Made by a program: the position numbers and the translations under genes
Part shown: positions 46,720 to 55,166 of the stretch, in pieces
How the letters are laid out: each line of letters opens with the position of its first letter
Numbering within the stretch: the stretch's first letter is position 1
Notes under the pieces: model-generated
The model's database searches: none
Told to the model about the DNA's origin: nothing
Seen by the model: the letters and a program-made list of their open reading frames with translations, nothing else
From: Caldilineaceae bacterium
GTDB lineage: Bacteria; Chloroflexota; Anaerolineae; Caldilineales; Caldilineaceae
DNA: 58,604 nucleotides
NCBI GenBank assembly: GCA_026708085.1
Contig: JAPOVP010000048.1
Span: 1-58,604 of the forward strand
Direction: 5' to 3'

Positions 46720-48420
46720 CTATCCTGTAACAGCCCAGTTGACCGCGTTGGCGTAGCCGTTGCTCCACGGATAGTAGCGGTTCCACAGGGCGTCCTCGTT
46801 AAAGCCTTGTACCCGCTTGTTGACTGCCACCGGGCCGATAAACTGCAGGAACGGCATCATCGGCAGTTCATCGTTTAGGCGTCTCTGAATCTCTTCATGG
46901 ATCGCCATGCGCTCTTCGAGGTTGACCGTGGTTGCGGTCTCATTGAACAACGCCTGAGCATCCGGATCGCCCCACGGCGTGCGGCAGCGCTCCGCATCGG
47001 TGAAGAAGGAGTTGTACTGCTCGGGGAAGGAGAAGCCCCAACCCTGATAGTACATCTCGAATTCACAGGCAGACTGTGTCTCTACGGCCGAAGTGCCTTC
47101 CAGGTACTGGAGTTGGGTCTCCACGCCGACAGCGGCCAGGTTCTGCTGGATGGCTGCCATAATGTCCTGATGGAGAGCGTCACTGTAGTACCAGTTGACG
47201 CGCAGCACGTTGCTCGGGTCCCAGGTGCCGTCGGCCTCGGCCGCGGCAAGCAGCTCTTTGGCCTTCTCGGGATTGTACTCGTACTGGTTGAGGCCGTCAG
47301 CCAGCCACGGGCGCATCTCCATGTAGGAGTTGTAAGGTGTGCACAGGCCGGAGTACAGGCCCTCACAGATTCCCTCGCGGTCGATTGCGTAGGCCAAAGC
47401 CTGGCGCACGCGTTTGTCGGCGAGAACTGGCGACTCGTAGTTCAGGAGGAAGACGCGAATATAGTTGCGGTTTACCAGGTGGACGTCCACGTTGTCCAGT
47501 TCCAGAGACTGCTCGTAGAAGTCCTGCGGGACGTTCCATACATCCAGTTCGCCCTTCTGCAGAGCAATGAACTGAGTGTCGGCCGCACCGAAGTTCTTGA
47601 AGATGATGCGCTCAAGTTTGGGCGTGCCCCCGTAGTAGTCGTCATTTCGTACCAACTCCACGAACTGGTCCCGCTCTGCGCGTACGAACTTGAAAGGACC
47701 GGAGCCGATATTTAGTTCGGGTGTGTACCACGCAGGCGCATGGTGCTCTACGATGTCTTCTGGCGCCACACCGTCGAAAATGTGCGCCGGCAGAATCTGA
47801 AGGTCCGTCGTCGCTGAAAGGTGCCAACCGACGTTTGTCTCCTCCAGTTCGAAAACGACATTGAAGTCATCTGGCGCGTAAACGCCCGGCAACTCATCGG
47901 TTACCCCATCATAGAAGTCCTGTCCACCCTTGAGCGCGCTGATCCAACGCCGGGGATTGATATTGGTCGCCTGGGTCAGGATGAACCGGACCGTGCTCAC
48001 CACATCGTTCGCCGTTACCGGCTCGCCGTCATGCCACTTGGCGTCCTCGCGCAGTCTGAACGAGTACACAGTGGCGTCGTCGGAAATCTCCCACTCCAGC
48101 GCCAGGTTCGGGTGCGTGTCGTTGTTGCGGTCCAGGTCGAAAAGCCGGCTGTGGGTCAGCATGGCCGGCGTGTTACTGCTGTAGCCGTACTGGTAGGTAG
48201 GTCGGAACGGGCTGAAAGTTCCCCAGGGCGATCCTGTGGAAAACGTCAACGTCCCGCCGTCCATTGGGGCAGCTTCTTCGGCCGGCGCTTCAGCTTCAGC
48301 CATGGCCGCCGGCTCGTCGCTCGGTACTGCAGCCGGCACACAGGCGGTCAGCATAACACCGGCAGCCGTCGTCGCCGAGACGCTCAGAAAATCACGGCGA
48401 GATAGTCTCGTCTTCTTCAT
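46720..48420 (-). CDS. ABC substrate-binding lipoprotein with Tat-type signal (set 3)
   Basis: 566 residues from the ATG at 48420, which follows GGAG; a longer frame to 48498 is unlikely. The leader MKKTRLSRRDFLSVSATTAAGVMLTAC has a twin-arginine motif (RRDFL) and a lipobox ending LTAC, so it should be exported folded and then lipidated. The other two SBPs have plain Sec leaders. The body is family 5: LREDAKWHDGEPVTANDVVSTV, LNIGSGPFKFVRAERDQFVELVRNDDYYGG and RQALAYAIDREGICEGLYSGL. First gene of the minus-strand array. Confidence 0.92.
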   Translation of the reverse strand: MKKTRLSRRDFLSVSATTAAGVMLTACVPAAVPSDEPAAMAEAEAPAEEAAPMDGGTLTFSTGSPWGTFSPFRPTYQYGYSSNTPAMLTHSRLFDLDRNNDTHPNLALEWEISDDATVYSFRLREDAKWHDGEPVTANDVVSTVRFILTQATNINPRRWISALKGGQDFYDGVTDELPGVYAPDDFNVVFELEETNVGWHLSATTDLQILPAHIFDGVAPEDIVEHHAPAWYTPELNIGSGPFKFVRAERDQFVELVRNDDYYGGTPKLERIIFKNFGAADTQFIALQKGELDVWNVPQDFYEQSLELDNVDVHLVNRNYIRVFLLNYESPVLADKRVRQALAYAIDREGICEGLYSGLCTPYNSYMEMRPWLADGLNQYEYNPEKAKELLAAAEADGTWDPSNVLRVNWYYSDALHQDIMAAIQQNLAAVGVETQLQYLEGTSAVETQSACEFEMYYQGWGFSFPEQYNSFFTDAERCRTPWGDPDAQALFNETATTVNLEERMAIHEEIQRRLNDELPMMPFLQFIGPVAVNKRVQGFNEDALWNRYYPWSNGYANAVNWAVTG

Positions 48421-48902
48421 AGTTTTGACTCCATTTGGTTCATGAGGTTCGAATGAGAAGTGTTTCTGACGATAGAAAAATGCCGAAGTTCCATACACTG
48501 GGAGTGTGTCAGCCCCCGAATCCCTTGACCTGAGATTACACCCTCCTTTGTCTGTTCTTGTGCAACTCCGGATCTCTCTTCACTTGGCCCGCAACGCAGG
48601 TGGTTCTCGCCTGCTGCTCGAGTGACAAAACGAGTCGCGTGAATCTGCCTATTCTCAGCTTTGTGAAATCGCGGTGGCAGGGCGTCAGCTACCTTCTGGC
48701 TAAGTATGCTGTCTACGGTCAGCACTGGACGCAGTCAGCTCTGTTGCCGTCTAAAGACCTTGGTGCGTCGCTGAACCACCGGTGAGGCTGGCATGAAGGA
48801 GCGCTCAACATGGCTGATGTTGGCGGCAGTTTAGCACGTAGATGAACTAGTGTCAACGAATCACGGGTGTCGGTTGGGGCCCAGGCTCCCTGAGATTTCG
48901 GC
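48421..48902. other. Gene-free region upstream of the set 3 operon
   Basis: No credible gene. The promoter of the minus-strand array must be here, but I could not pick a convincing -35/-10 pair. A short inverted repeat (ACACT, 3 bases, AGTGT) at about 48505-48517 could be an operator. Confidence 0.4.
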
Positions 48903-49490
48903 TCAGCTCTGAATGGAGTCGGTGAATTCGATTCGCACTTCCTCTAAACTAATCTCTCCCGTAGGAAGAACGGCTCTGTCTACCTCATTGTCGACCTCTA
49001 CCCGTCGAACGTGAGGGCCCCCTGACAGTGGGCTCAGCGAAACAATTTGCAGTGGCTGCAAAAGGATGATGATGTCAATATCGACGTCCCGCAGCACGCT
49101 TTCAATGTCGCCCCAGCCGTACACGCCATTGAGGTCATGGCGGGCGCCCAGGCAGAGCCACTACTCCGGGTCCGGCGCTACAATCATCGTCTGCACCGAC
49201 CAGTCCAGCGCCACAGCGATGGACGGCGACGTTACCTCAGAAGCGGACGCCTTGCTCCCAACGCGCGCCGAGGAGCGTAGCCGCAACCAAAATTCCGGCA
49301 CGGGGTGAGACTCTGACTGGCTGTGGGCATCAATACTGGATTCGACAACTCGCTGGTCTAGGTCCCCACCGATATGGGATGTAATCTCTCGAGTCGCACG
49401 GCCTTCTTCACGTGCTGGCAATATGGAGCCCCAGACTTGGGCACCAAACCCGCCCGCCTGCCAACCCTGTGACGCAAAGACTATGGGCTT
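48903..49490 (-). pseudogene. Decayed copy of the gene at 50416-51147
   Basis: The 73-residue open frame at the 3' end matches the C-terminus of the intact gene (VYGWxDxxxVLRDVDIDIIxLLxPLQIVxLSP...GGPHxxRxEVDxEVDR). Upstream, in the same frame, a TAG at about 49158 breaks the conserved PDPE-WLCLGARHDL block. Further upstream the frame continues (FWLRLRSSARVGSKAS...SVQTMIVAPDPE) to about 49490 with weaker likeness, and the N-terminus is missing or too diverged. The product would have been a carbohydrate-binding-like protein. Confidence 0.75.
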
Positions 49491-49574
49491 GCGCGTAGGG
49501 TGTCCTGCTGAATGCAGTCAGCCGTCTGGCGAAAGGCGGACAACAATAACTCCGCTCAGGCGAATTCTGTGCTC

Positions 49575-49997
49575 CTATTGAACTGTCCAGGGGTTCAACA
49601 CTTCAATGCCACAGCCCTCGAAGTCGGCTTCGTCTCTTGTCGCAATGGATAACCCTCGTGAACGGACGATCGCAGCGATCTGGCAGTCGGCTTGGCTGAT
49701 TGGATGTCCAGCCATTCGGCGACTGGACGCTATTTCAGCATAGGCACGGGCAGCTTCACTGTCGAAGGACAAGACACGTTCAGAGAATAGCGCTCCGAAG
49801 GTGCGCTCCGCAGCAGCAGTTAGTCCTCGCCGACGTTTTCCTTCGGGCAAGAGCGCGATACCTGTTCGGATTTCTGCCTCGGTGATTGTTGTGACAAACA
49901 GAGCGCTCGTAAGTTGATTGTCAAGCCACGCCAGGACATCCAAATGCGGCCTGTCGCGCATAAGCTCCGATATAACGTTGGTATCAAGAACGAACAT
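49575..49997 (-). CDS. PIN-domain toxin, FitB/VapC-like
   Basis: 140 residues. MFVLDTNVISELMR opens a FitB-type PIN domain (Asp5), followed by TITEAEIRTGIALLPEGKRR (catalytic Glu), ISQADCQIAAIVRSRG and TRDEADFEG with the later acidic residues. The pocket looks complete. It overlaps the antitoxin gene by 14 bp. Expected to cut RNA when freed from its antitoxin. Confidence 0.9.
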   Translation of the reverse strand: MFVLDTNVISELMRDRPHLDVLAWLDNQLTSALFVTTITEAEIRTGIALLPEGKRRRGLTAAAERTFGALFSERVLSFDSEAARAYAEIASSRRMAGHPISQADCQIAAIVRSRGLSIATRDEADFEGCGIEVLNPWTVQ

Positions 49998-50253
49998 CGT
50001 CTAGAGTTTCATCAAAAGGCAGGAACTCACGCATCGCTTCCCTTGGAGGGATATCCAACTCTGTATGTCCGAAGGGCTTGAACAATTCGTGGATCGCCGA
50101 CCCGAGGTTTCTGGCTGGAGAAACCTCCTGATCTAACGCCGCGCGTAGAATTTCACGAGCCTCTTGCTCCATGGAGCGGCCGTTCTCAGCTGCTCTAATA
50201 CGTAGCCGTCTCTTCAGATCTTCATCCAGACTACGCACTGTTATGCTGGCCAT
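49984..50253 (-). CDS. FitA-like ribbon-helix-helix antitoxin
   Basis: 89 residues. The first 40 (MASITVRSLDEDLKRRLRIRAAENGRSMEQEAREILRAAL) match the FitA ribbon-helix-helix consensus almost word for word. The tail (LGSAIHELFKPFGHTELDIPPREAMREFLPF) should fill the toxin's active site. It is the first gene of the pair. Two palindromes upstream overlap the promoter, as expected for autoregulation. Confidence 0.9.
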   Translation of the reverse strand: MASITVRSLDEDLKRRLRIRAAENGRSMEQEAREILRAALDQEVSPARNLGSAIHELFKPFGHTELDIPPREAMREFLPFDETLDDVRS

Positions 50254-50281
50254 GAATTCACCCCCGCGTGCAATATCAATG

Positions 50282-50311
50282 AATCATAGCATGATTGCAA
50301 TGCAATCACAA
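50282..50311 (-). promoter_or_regulatory. Autoregulated promoter-operator of the FitAB-like pair
   Basis: On the minus strand TTGTGA (50306-50311) and TATGAT (50283-50288) are 17 bp apart. The palindrome TGATTGCA-A-TGCAATCA (50292-50308) fills the spacer, and AATCAT-AGC-ATGATT (50282-50296) covers the -10 box. A FitAB complex bound there would block RNA polymerase. The -10 box is 29 bp before the antitoxin start. Confidence 0.7.
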
Positions 50312-50415
50312 TTGGTTATTCTGCTGCGGCGCCCTGCCCTATCCGCAATTGCCTCTCTGACAGCATAACTCTCCAGGATTGAAGTCGCACCATGTAGAGC
50401 TTTACTCATACTGCC

Positions 50416-51147
50416 TCACCGGCGATTCGACTGCGCTGAGGAGTCGCTGAAATCGATTCGCACTTCCCCTAATCTGATCTCTCCCGCAGGAAGCAAGTTC
50501 CGGTCTACCTCATAGTCAACTTCTGCCCGTCCCATGTGTGGGCCCCCCGGCTGCGGGCTCAAGGGCACAATCTGCAGAGGATGCAATAGGAGAATGATGT
50601 CGATGTCAACATCGCGCAGCACCCTGTCAACGTCGTTCCACCCATACACGTCCATCAGATCGTGGCGGGCCCCCAGGCAGAGCCACTGCTCCGGGTCGGG
50701 CGCTAACGTGATCGTCTGCTCCGTCCACTCCGGCGTCACTTCGAAGGACTGCGAGGTCAGGACAAAGTTGATCGCCTTGTCCCCCACCCGCGACTGGCAG
50801 TGCAGCCGCAGCTCAGCTCCCTGCAAATCAACTTCACCCTTCAGCCGCAGGGTAAGACGCGCATTGCGGAAATCGCGCGGGTAGCCGCCGTCGATAAAAC
50901 GGTTCCCGCCCAGGAGAGGAGCGTAGCTGCCGTTGGGATCGTCCTGGGGTGCTGTATGTAGGATGAACAGAAGATGGAGATAACCGCCTCCGGGCGGAGC
51001 GTGATTCGAATCAATACCCCACGGGCTGCGCGATACCAGTGCCCCCTCCTCGATGACCGCCGGCGCCGGCTGGCCGGGTCCCAACCAGGCTATCCAGCCG
51101 CCCGCCCCATCCTCGAATGTCTCGCAATAGGTCACGCTGCCCATCAT
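50416..51147 (-). CDS. Hypothetical jelly-roll, carbohydrate-binding-like protein
   Basis: 243 residues; the ATG follows AAAGG. It begins CETFEDGAGGWIAWLGPG, a pattern typical of carbohydrate-binding or laminin-like jelly rolls, and continues with FRNARLTLRLKGEVDLQGAELRLHCQSRVG and WTEQTITLAPDPEQWLCLGA. No signal peptide. Its family is unknown to me, but the decayed copy at 48903-49490 shows it was duplicated. The IS1595-type end at 51164 sits 16 bp from its start codon, so its native promoter may have been cut off. Confidence 0.65.
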   Translation of the reverse strand: MMGSVTYCETFEDGAGGWIAWLGPGQPAPAVIEEGALVSRSPWGIDSNHAPPGGGYLHLLFILHTAPQDDPNGSYAPLLGGNRFIDGGYPRDFRNARLTLRLKGEVDLQGAELRLHCQSRVGDKAINFVLTSQSFEVTPEWTEQTITLAPDPEQWLCLGARHDLMDVYGWNDVDRVLRDVDIDIILLLHPLQIVPLSPQPGGPHMGRAEVDYEVDRNLLPAGEIRLGEVRIDFSDSSAQSNRR

Positions 51148-51163
51148 TCACAGCCTTTCATTA

Positions 51164-51188
51164 GGGGCTTATATATCTAAGTAGCCAA
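51164..51188 (+). repeat. IS1595-type terminal repeat, left border of the second island
   Basis: Begins GGGGCTTATATA and ends AGTAGCCAA. It matches the element end at 3832-3856 with about three differences in the middle. Orientation is inward to the right. An AT-hook gene lies 41 bp inside, as at the right end of the first element. No matching opposite end was found before the window ends. Confidence 0.8.
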
Positions 51189-51229
51189 CCCTTTATATGA
51201 GCGACGAGCATGGGGGAAACCTGATGTTC

Positions 51230-51436
51230 CTACTTGTCGCTCTTTCGGGCGCGTCGTTTCTCGAAACGCCACTCACCGCGCTTCTTGGGTTTCGTGTTCA
51301 GCACGACCCGTGCGATGTTTTCTGGCGTGTCTGGGATCGGGTCGGGGAGTTCAAGTGGAGGGCGACCGACGGGGCGTTTGCGGTGCGGTTCTTTCCCTAC
51401 TGTCTCTGATCTCTTCGGCTTTCGTCTTGGAGCCAT
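51230..51436 (-). CDS. AT-hook mini-protein, copy 2
   Basis: 68 residues; ATG after GAGGTG. A basic leader (MAPRRKPKRSETVGKEPHRKR), AT-hook core RPVGRPP, then PDPIPDTPENIARVVLNTKPKKRGEWRFEKR. The PDPIPDTPxNxAR block is shared with copy 3, and the overall plan with copy 1. It ends 41 bp from the terminal repeat at 51164, the same place relative to the element end as copy 1. Confidence 0.75.
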   Translation of the reverse strand: MAPRRKPKRSETVGKEPHRKRPVGRPPLELPDPIPDTPENIARVVLNTKPKKRGEWRFEKRRARKSDK

Positions 51437-51609
51437 TTCGACACCTCGCTGCCCACATTATACCCCACAAAACTCAAAGAAAAAAGGCCCGGATTCAATC
51501 CGAGCCCGTAAGCGTATGGGACTGCTCCACTCCTCTACGTCCAGCAGTTCCCCCAAGCCTTTGATCTAATCCTTCGCCATACCGAAGGATTATGGGTGAT
51601 GTTATGGGG

Positions 51610-52989
51610 TTACTGGAGATCTTGAATTTTTGCTTCGATTTTATTTCTGGTTGAGCGATTGCGCAGGATGACGAATCCGCACATATCACATTGTGTTGCA
51701 CCGAAACTGCGGGTGTGCAGGGGTCCGAATTTGGTTTCGGCGTCAGGCAGGTCGGAGAAGTTTCGGTCTCCACAAGAAGGGCAGCGAGTGTGTGCGATTT
51801 GACGTGGTGGGAAGCCTCGTGATGTTTTGTAGCGGATTTCGGACAGAGATTCGAGAAATTCATCGGTATTGGCGAAGCGATCGGAGGGGTTCTTGCGGAT
51901 GGTTTTGATGAAGATTTGTTCCAGGTGCCAAGTGTCGGGGTTGTTGGGGAATCTGGATTGCATGGAGTCGGGGTTGGTGGAGAATACAGATTCTTCTCGA
52001 CTAAAGGCGTTGCGGGAGTTGATGGTGGCCCACAGTGTTTTGGCAGTTGAATAGAAATCGGAACAGATACTAGGGGAGCTGGCCCCTGATTCACATTCGG
52101 GGGCAGTATAATTGCGTCGCCCGACATTTTCATCAGTCAGGGTGATGGTTTCACCATTTTCGAAATGGCATATTCCAAAATCGATCAGGCGAATACTATC
52201 GTCTGGTAGCACGAGGATGTTTTGTGGGTTGATGTCTCGATGAATGATTTGGGGGGAATTCTTTTCACAGACGCCGATTGCCGTGACTATTTTTTCGAGC
52301 AGGTTGAGACAGAGTGATACATTGCCGTGGAACGGGTTGGTGGATTGTGAGAGGATGATGCTGTCTAGCGACCGTGCTCCGGGGTGGAAATCCATAACGT
52401 AAAACTGGAAATCCTCATCTGGTTCTGAGTAGTCATGAATCCTGATTATGGACGGGTGGTCGATATTTTGGACGGCTTCGATTTCGCGGCGAAATCGTGC
52501 ACGGGCTTGAGGTGTGGTGGGGTTTCTAAGGAGTTTGAGGGCGAACTGTTTGTCGTCGTCAGAGTTGTGTTTGGTGACGAGGTAGACGTGTCCTTGTCCG
52601 CCACTTCCCAGTCGTTCACCGGTCAATTCCCACGGGACATGAGGGGGGATTTCGATATTGAGTTCGGGGAAATGGGGGGCGGGGTTGAGTGAACGGTGAG
52701 ACAACACGAGTCTTGTGAAAACACTGCGTCCGTTTGCATCAGTGGACTCACCGACAGGCCCCAAGATTTCCTCCAGGAGGTTGTAGAGTTTGCTGGCTTC
52801 CGAGTTGCTGATACCGGCATCGTAGCGATTATGGCGTTCGGTTAGCCAAGAGGCATAAAATTTTCGGAGGTCAGTTTTGAGTACAACATCGTCGTCATTT
52901 GGGGTCATGGTCAAGCAGGAACGTATGAAGTCTGCCCTCATCGAATCCGTAATGGCGACGCGTGTTCCGTAATCCTGTTCGTCAGACAT
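51610..52989 (-). CDS. Hanks-type Ser/Thr kinase with N-terminal winged-helix-like domain and zinc ribbon
   Basis: 459 residues; ATG after GGAG. Residues about 20-100 (FIRSCLTMTPNDDDVVLKTDLRKFYASWLTE...) resemble the D5/primase C-terminal DNA-binding domain. The kinase follows: GSGGQG loop (129-133), FALKLL with Lys152, IIHRDINPQN with Asp252, and LIDFG with Asp270. All catalytic residues are present. The C-terminus has CPSCGD and CDMCG, a zinc ribbon. It has no membrane helix, unlike PknB-type receptors. A DNA-linked or damage-sensing signalling kinase, possibly in defence, is an inference. Confidence 0.87.
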   Translation of the reverse strand: MSDEQDYGTRVAITDSMRADFIRSCLTMTPNDDDVVLKTDLRKFYASWLTERHNRYDAGISNSEASKLYNLLEEILGPVGESTDANGRSVFTRLVLSHRSLNPAPHFPELNIEIPPHVPWELTGERLGSGGQGHVYLVTKHNSDDDKQFALKLLRNPTTPQARARFRREIEAVQNIDHPSIIRIHDYSEPDEDFQFYVMDFHPGARSLDSIILSQSTNPFHGNVSLCLNLLEKIVTAIGVCEKNSPQIIHRDINPQNILVLPDDSIRLIDFGICHFENGETITLTDENVGRRNYTAPECESGASSPSICSDFYSTAKTLWATINSRNAFSREESVFSTNPDSMQSRFPNNPDTWHLEQIFIKTIRKNPSDRFANTDEFLESLSEIRYKTSRGFPPRQIAHTRCPSCGDRNFSDLPDAETKFGPLHTRSFGATQCDMCGFVILRNRSTRNKIEAKIQDLQ

Positions 52990-53415
52990 GAGAATCTCCG
53001 TAGTGACTGGTTAGTACGGGCGGAGTTTGCCAAGGTACTCGACGGGTTGCAAACGGAAATCACGCCACGGGATGGTCATGGTTGAGACGGGTTGAATGTG
53101 GAGGGAATCACTTACTCTACTCAGAAAGACGGACTTCTCTTACCTCCGTTCTGTAACGGAATTGGCAACCGTGGGTTTGACTGATGGGTAAGGGGTCTTC
53201 GAGAGTCTACATGTTAGCCGACGGCCAAATCGTCGGTTGTTTCGTTGCAATTGAGTCAATATATCGAACTCTTGTCCAAGGTTAGCCAAAGGGTTGGTTT
53301 GGGGGGCCTGAATTTATTCGGGCGATCGGCTGAGCAGGAAAATGAGGGCGAGTCTTGGTTTAGGAATTATACCCGTTCCAGCCATTGACTCTAATCATCA
53401 AAATTACAGCGAGTT
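52990..53415. other. Gene-free stretch between kinase and HEPN-like genes
   Basis: No frame with a plausible start and product. The promoter of the kinase gene probably lies here. No clear repeat or RNA gene seen. Confidence 0.4.
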
Positions 53416-54276
53416 CTACACGGACCGACGCTCAGATAGAGCCTTTTTTCTCGCAGAAGTGAGATTGTACCTGAGGCTGATGGCCCAATCCCTAACCTCT
53501 CTATTCGCAGATTTCCTTGCACACCTCCGCACCGCAGCACGAATCACCTTGTTGTCCTGCACATCTTCAACGACCTTTAGTCGAGGGAGAACCACACCCT
53601 GACTTAACCAATCTTCTACGTCCCATGTCGGATCAAGTTTGCTCATCTCAAGTATCGTTTTTCTCACCTCATCTTCGACACGACAAACTATATCTTTGGG
53701 AGTGTACCCAGTTGCGAGTAGCACTAGGGCACGTATAATCTCAAGGTGGATAAGGAGAATCACTCTCCCGCCTGCGTCGTCTTTTCCCTCAATACTCGCA
53801 TACCTGATTGCATTAAAGGTATCTTTTGTGCCGTTTTGTCGAAAATATTTGATAAGGCTTGTGTTGTGCTGGATATTAGTGACGCTTTCCAAATACTGGA
53901 TTGTGCTTTCGAAACATCGCTCTAGTTCGCGAAATGCATTCGGGTCGTAATTTCTTACAGCTTCCAGTAAATCCGGTAGTTCATGACTGTAATTACTCAT
54001 TTTCTTCAATGGCAGACCACTATCTAACAGAATTGCCTTTAGTCCCTTTTCGATTGCTTCGTGAGCATTTCTTGTATCCGCCCTTGCCTTAGCCCTTGAG
54101 TATGCTAAGTAAGGTGCGCTAGTCGAGAAAAGTCTGGCTAAGAATTCCTTCTCAGGCTGTTCCTCCAAATTTCCTACATTGCCCAAAAGTGTAAAAGTGT
54201 CATCGAGCGGCGGACTCTCCAATTCATCTTTAGCAAATCTTAAATCCGCCCATAGGTCTTGCTTATTTAGCGACAT
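53416..54276 (-). CDS. HEPN-like hypothetical protein
   Basis: 286 residues. The middle (YSRAKARADTRNAHEAIEKGLKAILLDSGLPLKKMSNYSHELPDLLEAV) follows the HEPN pattern: a helix with AxEKxLKAxL, a turn, then SHEL-x-x-LL. The usual catalytic RxxxxH is not clearly present, so RNase activity is uncertain. The C-terminal 100 residues (VCRVEDEVRKTILEMSK...IRAAVRRCARKSANREVRDWAISLRYNL) are helical and basic. Between a kinase and small zinc proteins, a stress or defence role is possible. Confidence 0.55.
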   Translation of the reverse strand: MSLNKQDLWADLRFAKDELESPPLDDTFTLLGNVGNLEEQPEKEFLARLFSTSAPYLAYSRAKARADTRNAHEAIEKGLKAILLDSGLPLKKMSNYSHELPDLLEAVRNYDPNAFRELERCFESTIQYLESVTNIQHNTSLIKYFRQNGTKDTFNAIRYASIEGKDDAGGRVILLIHLEIIRALVLLATGYTPKDIVCRVEDEVRKTILEMSKLDPTWDVEDWLSQGVVLPRLKVVEDVQDNKVIRAAVRRCARKSANREVRDWAISLRYNLTSARKKALSERRSV

Positions 54277-54412
54277 TGTAGGGTCTGCCCTTCAGCACAC
54301 ACAGGACTGCTTCCATCCAGAAACACGCAGATACCGAACTGACCAAACATGTGGTAGGAACAATGTACTCCACGAGACGGTGCGCGGTCAACCCGTCGGA
54401 CTAGAATGAAAG

Positions 54413-54451
54413 GATCAAACCCTATCCAATGAGAAGATCCAACCTTATCCA
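54413..54451. repeat. Short direct repeat, 16 bp twice, 23-bp period
   Basis: GATCAAACCCTATCCA (54413-54428) and GATCCAACCTTATCCA (54436-54451) differ at two positions. The repeat ends next to the palindrome at 54471. Confidence 0.5.
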
Positions 54452-54684
54452 GTCGGTCTGCTGAGCAGGCAAAAGCCGTCACACAGTGTGACGGCTTTTG
54501 TTATGAGTCGAGGGCACTTGGTGCGGTTTTCGTCGAGTCCGAGTGTTTGGCCATCGAATTCGGACTTGTGGCCACAATTGTCGCAGATGATGACTGCGGT
54601 TGAAAAGGATCGTCCAGGTCGGTTCCTAAGTCCAGTTTTGACTCCTAGTCTGAAACCACGGCTCAAAGACTTCGATTTTGACAC
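54445..54684 (-). CDS. Small zinc-ribbon-like protein
   Basis: 79 residues, starting MSKSKSLSRGFRLGVKTGLRNRPG. CDNCGH in the middle plus TKCPR and LCDGFC later could bind zinc. The first part is basic. The last 17 codons run through the palindrome at 54471-54499, so the natural 3' end may be shorter, or the terminator overlaps the gene. Real but of unknown role; confidence is limited by size. Confidence 0.45.
   Translation of the reverse strand: MSKSKSLSRGFRLGVKTGLRNRPGRSFSTAVIICDNCGHKSEFDGQTLGLDENRTKCPRLITKAVTLCDGFCLLSRPTG
54471..54499. terminator. Bidirectional intrinsic terminator
   Basis: AAAAGCCGTCACAC, one base, GTGTGACGGCTTTT: a perfect 14-bp inverted repeat with A-run and T-run at the ends, so it works as a terminator on either strand. 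It overlaps the last codons of the zinc-ribbon gene. Confidence 0.75.
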
Positions 54685-54866
54685 TTGAGCGATAAGAACA
54701 CGATGTGAGTTTTACAACTTTGGATTCGATTATTTCTTTGATTCCCTTTTGTCTTTATGGATGTGTCTTAGGGTCGAAGGGCTCTTGGTATGATATACAG
54801 TTTTCACCGCTCTTGCAGCACGGTGTAGGGAGAGGTTTCCAATTTTTTGGATTCGGACATACGGGG

Positions 54867-55100
54867 TCAGAGTTCTTCAATTTGGTGCAGCAAGTCTTTA
54901 ATGGTTATGGATGTAGGAGGATAGTTTCGATGCAAGTCTTCTGATCTGTCCACCAGTTTGAGGATTTCAGCCAGGATACTTCGTGTGTTTCTTTTGAAGT
55001 CATTCATCTCTTTGTGGAGTTCTTCCAATTCCCTTCTGGTGACAGCAGTATTCTGTTCTTGTCTTGATCGGCGGAGGGCACCGGGATTTTCAAGAGTCAT
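54867..55100 (-). CDS. Small coiled-coil protein
   Basis: 77 residues from the ATG at 55100, preceded by AGGGA; a longer frame to 55166 has no good site. TRRELEELHKEMNDFKRNTRSILAEILKLVDRSEDLH has regular hydrophobic spacing of a coiled coil. No family recognised. Confidence 0.45.
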   Translation of the reverse strand: MTLENPGALRRSRQEQNTAVTRRELEELHKEMNDFKRNTRSILAEILKLVDRSEDLHRNYPPTSITIKDLLHQIEEL

Positions 55101-55166
55101 GTTTTTCCCTAGTTTGTGGAGTGGCTGTGCTGACGTGATCTTGGTAGGTGGCAATGAGCTTACCAC

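Noticed and set aside
54488..54688. Plus-strand frame opposite the zinc-ribbon gene
   Set aside because: The minus-strand product has paired Cys motifs; the plus-strand one has none and starts in the terminator.
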